Below are positions 34,913-47,814 of a DNA stretch of 64,000 bases, piece after piece. Numbering within the stretch: position 1 is the first letter of the stretch; every line of letters starts with the position of its first letter. The notes under the pieces were generated by a model. It did no database searches. It had not been told where the DNA came from and saw only the letters and a list, made by a program, of their open reading frames with translations. The position numbers and the translations under genes were made by a program. Where the stretch lies: assembly GCF_014839805.1 (NCBI RefSeq), contig NC_051119.1:1304743-1368742 (forward strand), given 5' to 3'. This DNA is from Manduca sexta. Lineage: Eukaryota > Arthropoda > Insecta > Lepidoptera > Sphingidae.

Positions 34913-35159
34913 ACACACTAGATATTATAGTGCAAGAATTGCGCAATACACAGAGGTACTCTCCGTTCCTTCACTCTCATGGTTAGGGGTTTTTGGTGTT
35001 CTACCTGGACATCAAACCCAGAACCTTGCAGTTTCCGCCTCAAGTATGCCGAACTATCGAGATTTAAAAAATATGGTATTTTTTCAAACTAAACAATCTA
35101 AATTATATTTTCAAAATCATACTTATGTAATCTTTGAAGTAATTATAAAAAAAATATTT

Positions 35160-35256
35160 TTGCAAATCGGTTCATAAATGAGCGAGTTCAAAGGTAACAA
35201 ACATAAAAAAAACCATCTAATCGATAACCTTCCTTTTTTGAAATCGGTTAAAAGCA
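35160..35256 (-). repeat. Repeat G, reverse fragment
   Basis: GCAAATCGGTTCATAAATGA and TTTGAAATCGGTTAAAAGC are the reverse-strand counterpart of 9754-9865. Confidence 0.5.
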
Positions 35257-35577
35257 ATGAATTTCTCAGTGACAGAATCTAACCGGGGAGATCACGGCTT
35301 GTTGGTCTCCGCCAACGTCGAAAGCCGTCAAATAAATTATTAAAATCAAATATCATATCTAATGAACTGACGTAGAAATCGATAACACAAATATTTTCCC
35401 ATGAAAGTTAACCATGAAAACGGCAAGAGAAAGTTAAAACTTCATTTATAATTAGATCGATTTTAACTGTTATATAATGTTCAATAAATTATTACACTAC
35501 ATTTTTTTCGTGGCTTCGACCGCATGTTAGAGGTGACCTGATAGCAAGAGTGGCGTCTAGGTAGTGTTATGAAAAAT

Positions 35578-35632
35578 GTGTATCCCTCGCCAGTCAACAG
35601 AATTATGCCGGCCTGTTTGAAATACGCTTTCC
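35578..35632 (-). mobile_element. Repeat C, short fragment
   Basis: CCAGTCAACAGAATTATGCC and GGCCTGTTTGAAATACG match the middle of repeat C on the reverse strand. Confidence 0.45.
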
Positions 35633-35844
35633 CGCTTTCTCCAAGGATTCTCGGAATTATAAATCCATAATTGTGATTGATTTTCGCGATGCTTTCACAA
35701 CTTGATTAATGAGATGCTGTATATGGACGACATTTTTGAAACAAGTCAAGTTTCTCTTTTAAGTTATTCTGTTTTTGTGATCAACATCGGACTTTTGGTG
35801 GCGAGTTAATACTATAATGTGTAGGGACATGTTTCCTTTATTTA

Positions 35845-36072
35845 ATGCCTCGGAGGCGTAGTTGTACGGTACGACTGCAGTGCTGAAGTCTGGGGTTCGA
35901 TCCCGGGTCGGTAAATTGATATTGTGTCTTTTTACTCAGTATCAACCTGGGGTCTAGAAATTGTGCTCGATAAGGAGATCCTATCACTTCATGAGACGGA
36001 ATACACAAGCAAAGTGGGGACACCAGTTGCACCTCTGCCTATCCCTACGGACATGAAAGGTGTGAAAGTATG
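35845..36072 (+). mobile_element. SINE-A, near full-length
   Basis: It starts ATGCCTCGGAGGCGTAGTTG, has the B box GGGGTTCGATCCCGGGTCGG, and ends in GCACCTCTGCCTATCCC plus tail. H2 begins directly after it. The 64-codon reverse open frame is not a gene. Confidence 0.8.
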
Positions 36073-36073
36073 T

Positions 36074-36323
36074 ATCAGACTAATATTATAAATCCAAAGG
36101 TTTGTGAGGATGGATTTTGTTCCTCTTTCACGAAGAAACTACTGAACGGATTTGGTTGGAACTTTTCACTCATATTGGTTATACATCAGAATAACACATA
36201 GGTTACAATTTATAATGATTTTGTGTAATTTGGTCATAATATAACGATACATATCAAGTTAGTCGGAAAACAAATTATCCCGGAAAACTACTTCACGCGG
36301 GCGAAGCAGCGAGCAACCGCTAG
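36074..36323 (+). mobile_element. Helitron-like H2
   Basis: It begins TCAGACTAATATTATAAATC, carries the CTACTGAACGGATTTGG and GTTATACATCAGAATAACAC blocks, and ends CGCGGGCGAAGCAGCGAGC then AACCGCTAG. Other copies are at 44131, 55722 and 62053. It directly follows a SINE-A copy. Confidence 0.75.
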
Positions 36324-36811
36324 TTATTTAATATGTGAGTGAAAGATCTCAGAATATGAAAGATGTTTTTTTTTATTTTTAGGTGAACTATATTTTGATT
36401 ATGCCGCTCATTGCTAAATTAATCAATTTAATTGAAGCAACTGACCTATAGTAATTATTGGACATTTGGTGGTTCTTAGTCATAAGTACAACAAAAAATA
36501 ATTAAGCCAAAATGACATCGCTACGATTTTGGCATTTAGGAATCCCCTAAAATTTTACAAGAATTTATGCAACAACAACCACAAATTCTTTAGATATTAG
36601 AATACTCTAGTTAACAACTTCTCTCCTAAATACCAATGAAGCCACCAAATTCACTTTTGAAGGTCACTGACACCTGCCGCCCGCCATCCGTTTCACTTTC
36701 GCCCAAAACTTGTTCTCGATCAAGGAGCGGAGTCGACGGCTATATGTCAATTGACTTGAATCATGTTTTATTACTAGTTCTTGCTCGCGGCTCCGTCCAC
36801 GTGAAAATGTG

Positions 36812-37142
36812 TTTAGGGTTCTGTGCCTCGAAAGAAAAAACGGAACCCAAAGGATCACTTTCTTGTCCGTCCGTCCGTCGGTCAAGACCCTTTTTCTCAG
36901 GAACGCTGGAGGTATTAAGCTGAAATTTATATCAAATACTCAGGTCTACTGTCTTTTAGAGCGTTGAAAAAATCAAACTTCTAAGCCAACGCAATCAAAA
37001 GATACAGCCGTTTAACAAATTTTCGAAACTCGCAAGGGAGTCAAAACCTACAGGGTACTCCCCTTGAACTCAGAATCTTGAAATTTGGTATGAAGCAACT
37101 TCTTATAGGATAAAGGAAAAATTGCGGAAACCGTAAATTTTT
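36812..37142 (+). repeat. Repeat H, about 330 bp, conserved interspersed repeat
   Basis: It starts AGGGTTCTGTGCCTCGAAAG, includes a short (TCCG)n-like tract and CAAAAGATACAGCCGTTTAA, and ends AAAATTGCGGAAACCG against SINE-B. It resembles a widespread lepidopteran repeat; the class is not assigned. Confidence 0.5.
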
Positions 37143-37466
37143 AGTAATAATAATATCAGCCCTGTATTATATACTTGCCCACTGCTGAGCACGGGCCTCC
37201 TCTGCTACTGACAGGGTTAGGCCTTAGTCCACCACGCTGTAGTGCGGATTGGTAAACTTCACACACCCTCAAAATTCCTATAAATAATTTCTCAGGTATG
37301 CAGGTTTCCTCACGATGCTTTTCTTCACCATTAAAGCCAGCGATAATTCATAAAGAATACACACATGATTTAAGAAAAATCATAGATTTGTGCCCTGGGT
37401 TTTGAATCTGCAGAGATTCATGTCGGCAGACCGCTCCACACCCAACTAGGCTATCGCCGTCACACA
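37143..37466 (-). mobile_element. SINE-B, full-length
   Basis: A reverse-strand copy from tail AATAATAATATCAGCCC to CAACTAGGCTATCGCCG. It joins repeat H on the left and lies just before the MITE at 37479. Confidence 0.8.
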
Positions 37467-37478
37467 CTTAAACACTAA

Positions 37479-37678
37479 CCCCCTTATTCATAGACGTTTT
37501 TTATCTAAGAACGGAGTAAAGCTGTGATAACAATTATGTATTGTTGTATCTCAATATTAGCCAATCACAAAGGCCCTATGTCTACGCACTGCGAAGGCTG
37601 CCATGCCGTCAGCACTGAGAAACAGACTTGTTATCACAGCAATGCTCCTTAGATAAATAACGTCTATGAATAAGGGGG
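37479..37678 (+). mobile_element. Palindromic MITE, 200 bp, second family member
   Basis: It has the same termini as 13582-13806 (CCCCCTTATTCATAGACG and its complement) and the same internal block TGCGAAGGCTGCCATGCCG. It lacks one of the two inner hairpin arms, so it is shorter. It sits about 12 bp beyond the SINE-B copy that ends at 37466. Flanking duplication is unclear. Confidence 0.85.
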
Positions 37679-39247
37679 ATAGAGATTAATTAAACTTCTA
37701 CATGGAGTATGTTTTAAGTTTGATTATAATAGTTATTAAGTTCATAAGGCTACTGTAAAAGCAGGGAATCGTGCTGTGCTGATACAGGTATAACCTAGTT
37801 TGGCATATGCAGGCTTACCTTTGCTTTATCAGAATCTTTAGAGTCATAACATTGAACTCGACTGGAAATTGAATCTGGAAATAACAGTTTCACATAGAAT
37901 TTGCCATCAGATGATCAAGGCCGTAAACATCATAGTTTATAATAATATATCACATGAGATTCTAAGAAGAGATTTTCTTATAAACAGAAAGCGAAACAGG
38001 ATGTTGGGAAACATTTCCCATCGGATATCCATCCGACAATGGACGCTCATGCGAGGACGGATTAGAAAATACCGTCCGGGGGTTAGACCCCCGTGCAAAG
38101 ATAAAGAGCAAATATTTTCCCTGTGATGTTTGAATGCTTCAATACTATTAAAAATGTTATATCAATTAGAAATATTATTACAGCTTGTTAATCTTAAGAT
38201 TAAACCGTTGTTTGTCGTTTTATGTAGCATTTTTTGGCGTTAACAGATAAATATAATTAATATCCCCAGACGTCCGTACTATAAGTCATAGAGTGACGTA
38301 GACTAAAATATACTCCAAAAATAACGGGGTTCAACCGTAATACTTTTTCCAAGGAAAGACTATCAAACAGTCGGTGCCGGGCATAAGCCAGTGTACTATA
38401 TTTTTTCTCAAAGTTAAATAGAGTGATGTTTATTTTAACACTTAAAATTTTATGAATGGTACGCATTGCGGAATCGTTTACCAATATAAAGGCTTTACAA
38501 ATGTAGCCCTTATGTGTTGCAATGCTCATAGAGTTCCCACGAAATTCCTCACGGACTGAAGAACTTGTACAATAACTGCGGCCTCGAACTGTTGCGCTAA
38601 TTATTTAAATAACCGAGTTGTTAGAATTATGCAAGATGAACATAATTACATTTCTTTATCTTAGAAAAGTTAGGAAGTGACTATACAATATATCGGTGCT
38701 GTATTAAGCTTTTTCAGCCCCATGACTAAATAGGTGATATGATTGGAGGTGGACATATTTAAATATCGGGCTAAATTCCAATTCCAGCCATTATGGTATT
38801 TTTGTTTTAATTGTAACCAAATTACGATTGACAATCCAAGTTTTACATTTGTTGTAAACAATTTTAGTCTTTTTAATTTACCCATTGAATTCTATAAATT
38901 TTTACAACAAAAATGTATCCGGGGGTCGTGGGTCCCATAATTTCTCAAATCCGTCCCTGTCCAGACCGGTATAGGCTTAGCATACAGTCTAAGCCTAAGT
39001 ACGTATTTAGCTAAACGCTCGACGTCCACTCTCGTTTCCGGTAAAAGTCACTGGCGCCATCTTGTGGACAGAAAGTTCTCGCGCACATGGCTTTTATTTA
39101 CCCCCTAACCAACATACGTTATTATAACTGTTTAAGGCGGTCTCGTAAAACAGCGCTGTAACCATATTTTTAGAAGCTATCTATTCGAAATTTATGATTA
39201 AAAAAAAACATTATAATTCCATTTGTTTTTACTTTGGTTCTTTGAAT
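37679..39247. other. Unique sequence left of the 11-kb duplication
   Basis: Several open frames of 65-90 codons occur without domain or codon signal. A GC-richer patch lies at about 39025-39090. No gene is supported. Confidence 0.35.
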
Positions 39248-39478
39248 GATTTTTTATATGCATATTGTTCAATTAATTTCATAACAAAAATGCCACTAAA
39301 ACTTTTGATACCAACCATCTCCTCCTAAAGTACACATCGTATCAATTTTCCACCAACCTTTTGATTATTATTATATGGATATTGTTTAATTAATTTCATA
39401 GCAAAAGTGCCGCTAAAATTGTTGATTCCATATATCTGCTAAAGTACACAGCATACTAATTTACAACCAACATTCTTA
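39248..39478 (+). repeat. Diverged tandem pair, 117-bp period, at the left edge of the 11-kb duplication
   Basis: AATTAATTTCATAACAAAAA and TGCCACTAAAA near 39270 recur as AATTAATTTCATAGCAAAAG and TGCCGCTAAAA near 39388. Sequence homologous to copy B starts within the first unit. Confidence 0.75.
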
Positions 39479-40274
39479 CATAGACAATTTAATAAGGAAC
39501 ATTTTGGTAGTATAAATTCATAAAGACCTAAAAGTTATTTTTAGAATTATTCGTAAATCACATTCCCGCCAGTAATTGTGCACAGTAAATGTATTAAACG
39601 AAATCCCAAGGCCGGTTTCTCGGAGAGCCTTGAATAGTTATTGTTCCATTAATATTTTCAATGCACTACAGTTTGACAACAAGTTTCCTTGCATTCTTAC
39701 ATAAACAGCAGATTTTCTTGATTTCATGCATATAAAAATATGACCACCTAACGGTAAACATCACGGCTGCCCAATAGTAGCGACACCATCCAAAATTTAG
39801 AAGTAAAAAGCAAATAAAGTATATCATTCGTCTGCCTATGTTAGTTAAATATCATACTAAAGATTTCAGTAAATAATCCAATAGTTAGCCTAAATGGACC
39901 TATTGGAATAAAGTGTGATATAACTTATTTTGATGGGTTGATTCTTATTGATCAGAAGTTAATTGAGGTCGTTTCTTGAAATCAGTAGTTAGTAATAACA
40001 CAAGCTTTAATAATACAACAACACTACATATTTATTTATCGTTTTCACTGTTAATAATGAAATAAAACATAATTTCTGAATACATCAGACGGCTAGAATT
40101 CAAAACGAAAGTCCGATGTAGAGAAAGAAATCATAAAACACCGACGTAAATCACAACTTGACGAGTAATTTGAACCTTAACACCAAGGCATAAGACACGC
40201 TTGGATTCAAGTTTTACACACCATAAACTCGTCTAGTTTCACAAAAAAACAAGTGAAAAGACAGGAAGAGTGGT

Positions 40275-40293
40275 CCGGTCCGGTTCGGACCGG
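40275..40293 (+). repeat. GC-rich palindrome in copy A
   Basis: The arms CCGGTCCG and CGGACCGG are separated by GTT, within a cluster of CGGT motifs to 40315 in otherwise AT-rich DNA. The copy is preserved at 51863-51881. Confidence 0.8.
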
Positions 40294-40942
40294 TTATGAG
40301 CGGTCAAAACCGGTTTGAGTTGGTTTAGTAGGAGATTTTTTCGTCCATTACATTGCGGGTAATGTTCTCACGTAATATTTTATGGCCTGTGGAATGTAGA
40401 GTGTTTTGATAGTACCAGAAGCTATGTCGTGCGGTAGGTTTTATTGTTTTTTTGATAAAGGTGATTATTGCTTAAAATTAACTAGGTTATATGTATGGAT
40501 CTAACTAGATGTGTACTATCTCTTTGTCTATAATAACATCACGAAGTAAAACCATAAATTGTTTTTATACATTTTGGTCTAAGCATGATATAGACTATTT
40601 ATATTTTATCGTAAAAAACCTAAAGTTCATATGAGAATTTTATTGCAAGATATTTACGCAGGCACAGCCGCGACCAAAACAATAATTTAATTTAAAGAAC
40701 AAATTGACAAATTCACACTACATCATATTAGTCTCAGACATACAAAACTACATTACACCAATAAACAAAACACAACGCAACGCTCTCTTCTCCCAATACA
40801 GGCAATAACTCATCTTACCACTTTGGTAATAGCGATGAAAGCCGCCTGCCCACCCCACGAGTAGCGGAGCGTGTACCACGTTACTCGGCTTACTAGAGCA
40901 TTACAATACTTCATGTGATTCGATTTGGGACTTCCGGTATAT

Positions 40943-41155
40943 AACGGTTATATCCGCCCGGATAGCACCCACCTATAGTAAGCCACATGAGTCGCATTCC
41001 AGGATCAGCCATAGATATCCTTTTAACAAAGTAATTGTGTCAAGAACAGAAGCGGTTTTAGAAGGAGGCATATCATGCAACTGTCCAGGGCCTCGCGCTT
41101 ACAGGGGCTTTGTTTTTTTATACATCCATAGCAATGACCCCACTGCACCAAATAA
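40943..41155 (+). mobile_element. Repeat C, degenerate, in copy A
   Basis: The head is forward (CGCCCGGATAGCACCCACC, CAGGATCAGCCATAGATATC). The block ATGACCCCACTGCACC near 41133 matches the 3' tail in reverse orientation, hinting at an internal inversion. Confidence 0.5.
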
Positions 41156-42212
41156 AATAGGGAACCGGCGTATGTTTGATTTTGTTCATAATTCTACATG
41201 TAATGGTTAACAATACGAAAAAGAAGCACTCCTGCGAAAACTGCATAAAAATTGGTTTATAAATGGGCTAGTAATTCATATTTCAAATATTGTAACGTGC
41301 AGAAGTGGGCGCGTTGAGGGGATATCGCTTCATCTCTTTCTTTCGCACGCGTCCTAATTCCCGATGACGTCAAATGTGGGTATTTCGTCACTTTTCTGTT
41401 TCTTGTTAATTACCCCTTCCACCGACATTCAAAGACTCGTTGATTTTTTACCGGATTTTAATAATTCCTTCTGTTTTATAATTTATATAACGTAAATATT
41501 TGATAATAGTAAAGTACAAAAATGAGTCCGGTACCCTATTGTATGCCCACATAAAAGTAATCAGTTCTTATTTGTCTGTATATGGTGGCATAAATAAGAG
41601 AGAATCAAGCTGTAGATATTTTTGTGTACAGAATTGGTTTCCGCTTTCTCAAAAAAAAGAAAACCCGTCAGTAGCATTGCATATTGGTTTAAACTAAGCC
41701 ATAAACTAACAATATTTACGTCCACGTATTTCTAAATGCATCGCGAAAGGAAATGCAAATCGGTGCGAATTGGTTTTCGAAATAGTGTGCACTTGTCGGG
41801 TCGTCGGCCTGTTACAGAGCATACATAATGCGCACGGTTCAGTGGTCGCGACGAATGCGGTCCGATGTTCGATGCCCGGTTTTACTAATTGAACTCAATG
41901 CATAATTTTTTAGCGGTAGGCAAAAGCGTGTCGAGCTGTAATCGATTTGTTTATAGTATTGATTGTCAATATTGACTGTGACACATATTTACTCGATCTG
42001 GCGTTCTGAACACTCACTGTGTTCAACTGAAGTGTACTGCAATCCGGTATTTGTTGCCATTTTACATATACTCTATTTAAAGCGCTTTAGCACTGCATGT
42101 TTAAAGTTTGGTTAGACAACGATTGATGTTTTAGCGCTGCAGTGAACTTCATTTCTAACTCCAGAATTTGAACAAATAGTTTATATGGACGTTCGTGGCT
42201 ATAGAATATACG

Positions 42213-42241
42213 TCAATGATATTATTGAATAATATCATTGA
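42213..42241 (+). repeat. Perfect 14-bp-arm AT palindrome in copy A
   Basis: TCAATGATATTATT and its exact complement flank a single G. The copy at 53798 is identical. Confidence 0.9.
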
Positions 42242-42670
42242 TGCGTGTTCCTTTAAAACATTATTGAATAAAATTAATTTGGTAAACCCATCATGTCAAT
42301 AAATCTAACAAAATTCTATAAATATCTACCGACCCTCTTAGCCAACAGCGTAAAGATACGGAACAATATCATTAAAGTTAACAGCTTGAGCATCCAACTT
42401 TCACTTGTTAAGTTGTACATAAAACATATGTTTGTCCGCCCGTGTTCCGACGAAACGCGGAGAGGACAATATATCATAATATTAAAAGATTACTTTTGGC
42501 TGAACTCAGTAGGATACCATTGCTTCTATAGAGTCATCCTTAAAGAAAATTAATATGCCATCTCCGAAAAATAGTTACGCATCATAAGCTGCATGGCTAA
42601 AACCTTTGCCTTTACCTTTTAAAATATAAACGAGAAAATTTAACAAAAATGATACGATTGAAATAAATTT

Positions 42671-42760
42671 ATTTTACAGTTTTATCGCGGCTTTTAATAT
42701 TGTAGTTTTCTCCCGACGTTTCGAAGACTTTGCAGCCTTCATGGTCATGGGGACTGAGGT
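42671..42760 (+). repeat. Repeat F, left inverted arm, in copy A
   Basis: TTTATCGCGGCTTTTAATAT, CCCGACGTTTCGAAGACTTT and GCAGCCTTCATGGTC. An inverted copy lies 2.2 kb to the right at 44929-45020. Confidence 0.75.
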
Positions 42761-43345
42761 ATTGGTCAAAGTCTAACAATCGTAAAAATATAAAATCATT
42801 AAGAAAGATACCATCTTCTCTGCATTAACTTTTGAAATAGATCCCAAACCTATTTGGAAAAACGTACGCAACACACCAATTTTACACACAAACGCAACAC
42901 ATGAAATATTTCGTATACAAGTTGTAACAATTTACAATCGTCTTACACCACTCGTAATAATTGTTAATCGGTTTAAAATAAATATAACTGTTGCATAAAA
43001 TATTTGTTAAATTTAACTACTCGGTTATGAAACATCTAACTCTTGCAGATTAACCAATAGCTTTAACACTTTGGACCTACTGTTGGCGAAAAGTTAGTAT
43101 TCTGCTTACCCTTGTGGGGATACAGAGGTGATGTGTGTTTTGTGAGAGGGCGTCAAGAAGCCCATCAGTGATGTAGTGATATTGTATTTGCGTTAGTGCT
43201 CTTACAGCCCCAAAAAAGAAATAAAAATGTAGGATCAGCAAAATCATAGGTGCTAAATTCTACAAACTCCTACTGAATTAAAAATATATGCGCTGCCGAT
43301 ATTAAAAAGCTATACCTAGTAAAAGACTAAAAACAAACCAAACAA

Positions 43346-43574
43346 ACACATCACGTATTTATCCTCAAACAGGTGCAACCTGAGCACCCACTTTTCGCCA
43401 AGTGTGTTCCGTCCCATGATATGATAGCAGGCGAGCCTATCACCAGGCACAAATTCCAGACTCTCGCTGATACTGAGCAGAAAATACCCAAATATCACTT
43501 TACCCGACCCGGGTTTTGAACCCAGAACCTCAGAGCGTGCCTTACCGAATGCAGTAAAACTACGCCACCGAGCA
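43346..43574 (-). mobile_element. SINE-A, in copy A
   Basis: A reverse-strand copy with body block CCACTTTTCGCCAAGTGTG and a B-box-like GGTTCAAAACCCGGGTCGGG. The 89-codon reverse open frame is spurious. Confidence 0.75.
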
Positions 43575-44130
43575 GAGGCAGGCATACCTGCAGTGTAATC
43601 TAAATTTTATGTGCAATAAGATATGTTCGGCTCTCCGTTCCATCTTAGGTAATGTAATTAATTCATAACCTCTAATTGCCGTTCACCATTAAATCCGATA
43701 TCTAATAACCATAAAATAATGATGTAAATTCTAAAAAATAACGTGAGAGAAAGGTCACTTAGCTTTCTATTCACGCGTTGATTAGGTTATACATGTCAAA
43801 ATATAGAAATATCATCTATCTTCATGCTTCCTCTAGATTATAAACAAAGTTCATTACTATTTTACATCACTAATTTTTAATTACTAAAAAGAAAGTAGCG
43901 TTATGTGCTGCCATTACCGAACACATAATGAAAAAAAAAACAAAATACGATGTTAAAATTATCCCGAAAAAAATATATTTTTGGTTATAAGTTATATTGA
44001 TTTATTATGATGTTCTGGTTTTGCTGGCGTCCATTACTCTATTGTAACGTTGATGAACGTCGATCTGACGTGTGATCTACATAGCATTTGTTACTTACTA
44101 CGTGTTGTGTCCATGATTTTATGAAGGACT

Positions 44131-44382
44131 ATTTTAGCTCGCGGCTTCGCCCGCGTGAAGAAGTTTTCCGAGATAAAATTTGTTCCGACTTACTTGATAT
44201 ATATCGTTATATTATGCTCTAATTACACAAAATCATTATAAATTGTAGCCTATATGTTTTTCTGATGCATAACCAATATTACTGTAAAGTTTCATCCAAA
44301 TCCGTTCAGTAGTTTTTTCGTGAAAGAGGAACAAAGATACATACATCCTCACAAACTTTCGCATTTAATATTAGTAGTATAT
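44131..44382 (-). mobile_element. Helitron-like H2, in copy A
   Basis: The reverse-strand copy starts with the GC hairpin (GCTCGCGGCTTCGCCCGCG) and ends in the ACTTTCGCATTTAATATTAG block. The same element is at 55722-55976 in copy B. Confidence 0.75.
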
Positions 44383-44928
44383 AGATAAGTATTTATGTAT
44401 TAACACGAACCAATGCTATACCGACTATTAAGTAGAGTCGACACAAAAAATAACTTGTATGTAACACAAACGATATTCCTTTGTTTTCATCGGAGCTCGT
44501 GAAACCCTGCCTTGGACATCCAAATATCGTATAACGATAGTTCGTAGAATGTTATCATTAGTGTGTTTATGTGATCCATTGTGTTGTAGGAAGTCGAGCG
44601 TCGTGTGTCGACACTTGACGCGGCCGATACATGTTACAACAGGCTGTCTTACCTTCCAGAACTTTCTTTGAGGAAATATCTGAGTTATCAATCACTTACG
44701 AATGGAACAGATTTTGTTTCGCGACGTCAAGATGGTCAGCTGATGTAATCTCTACTGCCGACATCAATAATTCCTAAATCAAATACGGAATTAGAATCAA
44801 TTAGGAAGGAAGGGAATAGGTTTTAGAAAAACGAGACAAGACATTGTGAGCGCGGACCGTCAACAATAAGAAAAATATAATCGTAAAATGTAGGTAGATA
44901 TTGTAACTTTAACTAGCGGATGACGAAC

Positions 44929-45020
44929 ACCTCAGTCTGCCCTGTAACCTTGAAGGCTGCAAAGTCTTCAAACGCCAGGATAAAATAATAATATAAATAT
45001 CCGCGATAAAAATATAAACA
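44929..45020 (-). repeat. Repeat F, right inverted arm, in copy A
   Basis: It pairs with 42671-42760 as an inverted repeat (ACCTTGAAGGCTGCAAAGTC). The two arms could be the ends of one 2.35-kb element or two separate insertions. Confidence 0.75.
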
Positions 45021-45269
45021 GTTTTAATTCAGTGTCTAAAATATGAAATCATTATAAAAGGGGGATTATTTGGGCTTCCTCCCACCATACAAAACGAAAC
45101 TTATGTCACTTAACGTTTGATACACGAAATTGTCATTATTTATTGTAACTGGGCCACCGGAGCCATCAAACCAAGGATGATGCCTTTCAAATGAAAGGCG
45201 TCCTAAACTCGATCCCTTTTACCTAGTCATGTGATCGGCTGAAACAGGCTTGCGATTGTACAGAGTACA

Positions 45270-45700
45270 GATTATTTTGGGTACTGGACCCCGCAGTCAA
45301 TATCGGGGGAAACCTGCGAATGAGGTACTGGAGACCCCCCGTGTTTAGCTACTGTGGGCCCTGGAGGAAAGTTGGGAGCGGATAGCTGGGAAGGAAGTGT
45401 AGGGAAAGGATAAGGAAAACTCTTAGAATGGCAGAAGGGGAGTAGGGAGGCCTTAATGTGTATTAGCAACCGTGAGGTATACACTTAACTGTGTGCCTCA
45501 TGGCCGCGCACAAATGTCCCTCATGCATGGGCGTGTATTCGGTGTTGAAGACCGAGTGCAGAAGAATTGCTTCAGGCGCAAGAGTGCAGATGTGCAAACG
45601 TGATAGTCAACTGGACTCATGGAACTATGTCGCATACCAAAGAACGTCTTCAGCGCAAAAGGCAGCATGAGTTCTAACCACCAAATACAAAAGGAATGGG
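45270..45700 (-). other. GC-richer segment, possible old retroelement remnant (also 56880-57280)
   Basis: The block contains GGGGGAAACCTGCGAATGAG and several short reverse open frames broken by indels between the two copies. It is unlike the AT-rich surroundings. No family recognised. Confidence 0.25.
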
Positions 45701-46061
45701 AAAGGAGTGGGGCTTACCAAATAGAAGGAAAGTGTTCGAACGTCCAGAAATCTTACTCTGAACAAAACAAACGTACAACCTGACTACCATTTTTGTAATT
45801 GTAACTTTATTTTGTCTGCAAAATCTTACTCAATAAAACAATAACAATTTTGTAAAAACAATATCAACGAATCTAGAACGTTACAATTGCCAAGTTCTTG
45901 AGGACAGATTACAAAACAATTATTCAAATCGCACGAGCACGCTACACTTACAAAATTACATATTTGTTAAAACAGCCGAAGTAGTGCAATACTGCGACAG
46001 TATTGTGATTGCGTATGCTGATTGCTGGTCGCAGTTGCTAGTTGTTAGTGACCAGGAGGAA

Positions 46062-46303
46062 GCGATAGCCTAGTTATTATCGGACCGACCTGTCATGACG
46101 GATATCCGTAGGTTCAAAGCCCAAGCTCAGAAAATCGTTACATGTGTATTGTGAAAAAATGACTAAGAATTCTCCATGCTGAATTTTCGAACATATGTGA
46201 AGTCTCCTCCGCACTAGCCCAGCATAGAGGAATAATACCTCTGAGTAGTAGAGGGCCCCATTCCCAACAGGACAGTATAATATGATACAGGAATGATATT
46301 ATC
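46062..46303 (+). mobile_element. SINE-B, degenerate, in copy A
   Basis: GCGATAGCCTAGTTATTATC, GTAGGTTCAAAGCCCAAGC and CTGAGTAGTAGAGG follow the SINE-B order with internal deletions. Confidence 0.7.
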
Positions 46304-46662
46304 ATACCAGGAATTCAGGCCTCTTCTAGGCCGCTTTTGTGACTAAATTAGTGGTAGCGTACTACGTAAGATCCTTGATGTTTTGTCATAGAAAACACAT
46401 AAATTGATCCACGGATATCGGATGAACACACGTACAAAGATAGACCAGACCTAGATTTATATTAGACTTTTTTATAACCAGGAAAAATTCAAAATGATAC
46501 TCATATTCCAGGAAAGTACTTTCACGCTGGCAAATAAATATATATTATTTTTATTATAAAGTAATTATCTTTATTAAATAACAATCTCGAAACAAATAAA
46601 TGAAATTATCTATTTTATTAATGCATCTTATATAAAAAATTACGTAAAACGAAACGTAGTGT

Positions 46663-46986
46663 TTGTACCGGCTGAGCGCATTACGTTCCGATCCACGCAA
46701 CGCAAGGCAATGCCCGAGATACTCAGCCGCGCATGTCATTCTACACTACTTTAAGGCTAGTGATATACAACTAACACTGGCATTGCAAATAGCAAAACCC
46801 GAGCTATTGGCATGTGTAATAAAATGCCATTACGGGCCCCATATATTACTTTTTAAACATTTGGCGGTTTATTTCCCGCCCGCTAACCGGCGTACTAACT
46901 ATGTACAGCTAGAAGTTCGTACAGATGCTTTACTGGGCGCCGGGAAGGGGGTGCTAGAGTATATGTACTTGAAGGAAATAAATTAA
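46663..46986 (+). other. 107-codon open frame in copy A, identical in copy B; probably not a gene
   Basis: An ATG-to-stop frame with no recognised domain, signal peptide or splice context. It translates identically at 58260-58583 in copy B, but the surrounding non-coding DNA is almost equally identical, so this does not show selection. Confidence 0.15.
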
Positions 46987-47814
46987 TCATAAAAAAATTG
47001 TCATTCAATAAATCTGACACAATGGGCACTATCGGCTATAGAGGTTTTATTATGGTAAAGCATATTTAAATACCGCGCGATTTGAATTTCATAATATAAA
47101 AGAATAATTTTATGATAATATTATGTAGAATAGTGTCTAGATAGGAGATGCACTACACAAATGATGTTGGCGACGCCCATGGCTGCTACACTTATCAGAA
47201 AACGACTTGGCCATTTCTATTCAATTGTCTAAAGCCGGCTTCTATAATGACAACCTGGACGTAGATACGCAAAAACGATCCAACCCACAGTATGAACATT
47301 TTCGAAATGAGCCGAGTATGCCAAATTAGTTCTATAAGGGCTATATTTTTCATTAGTAAGAACATCTTAGTCAAAATTTGTTAATTTGAAATTTTTATTA
47401 ACAAAATATAAATAGAAATATCAATGAGCAAAAATACGATTTAAACTCCAATCTTCACTATCTCAAAAGTGTCATTTTGTGAGCTGGATATTGTGTATCT
47501 ACGTCGAACTGGCACGTGTGTGACAAGCCTTACTCTGCTTGTTATTTATTTATTGGCGGGAAAGCAATTTGTGTTTCACTTGATTTCCTATATCATCTCA
47601 GTGTTGATAGTGTGATAGAAGTGATTGTACGACGCAGCGATTGTAACTAGACATTAGAATATAGCTTCCTTAATCATACAGAAATGTTGAAAGGAAGTGT
47701 CTATCTATCCCATGATGTGATAGGAGACGAAACTATTACCATATCTGCTTAATATGTCATGACGGTGTTAATTTTTTTTATCCTAAAGCATGAGATATTA
47801 AACCTCACAACTTT

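Noticed and set aside
46663..46986. 107-codon frame preserved in both 11-kb copies, as a candidate gene
   Set aside because: The copies are near-identical in non-coding DNA too, so preservation is not evidence of selection; no domain or splice context.
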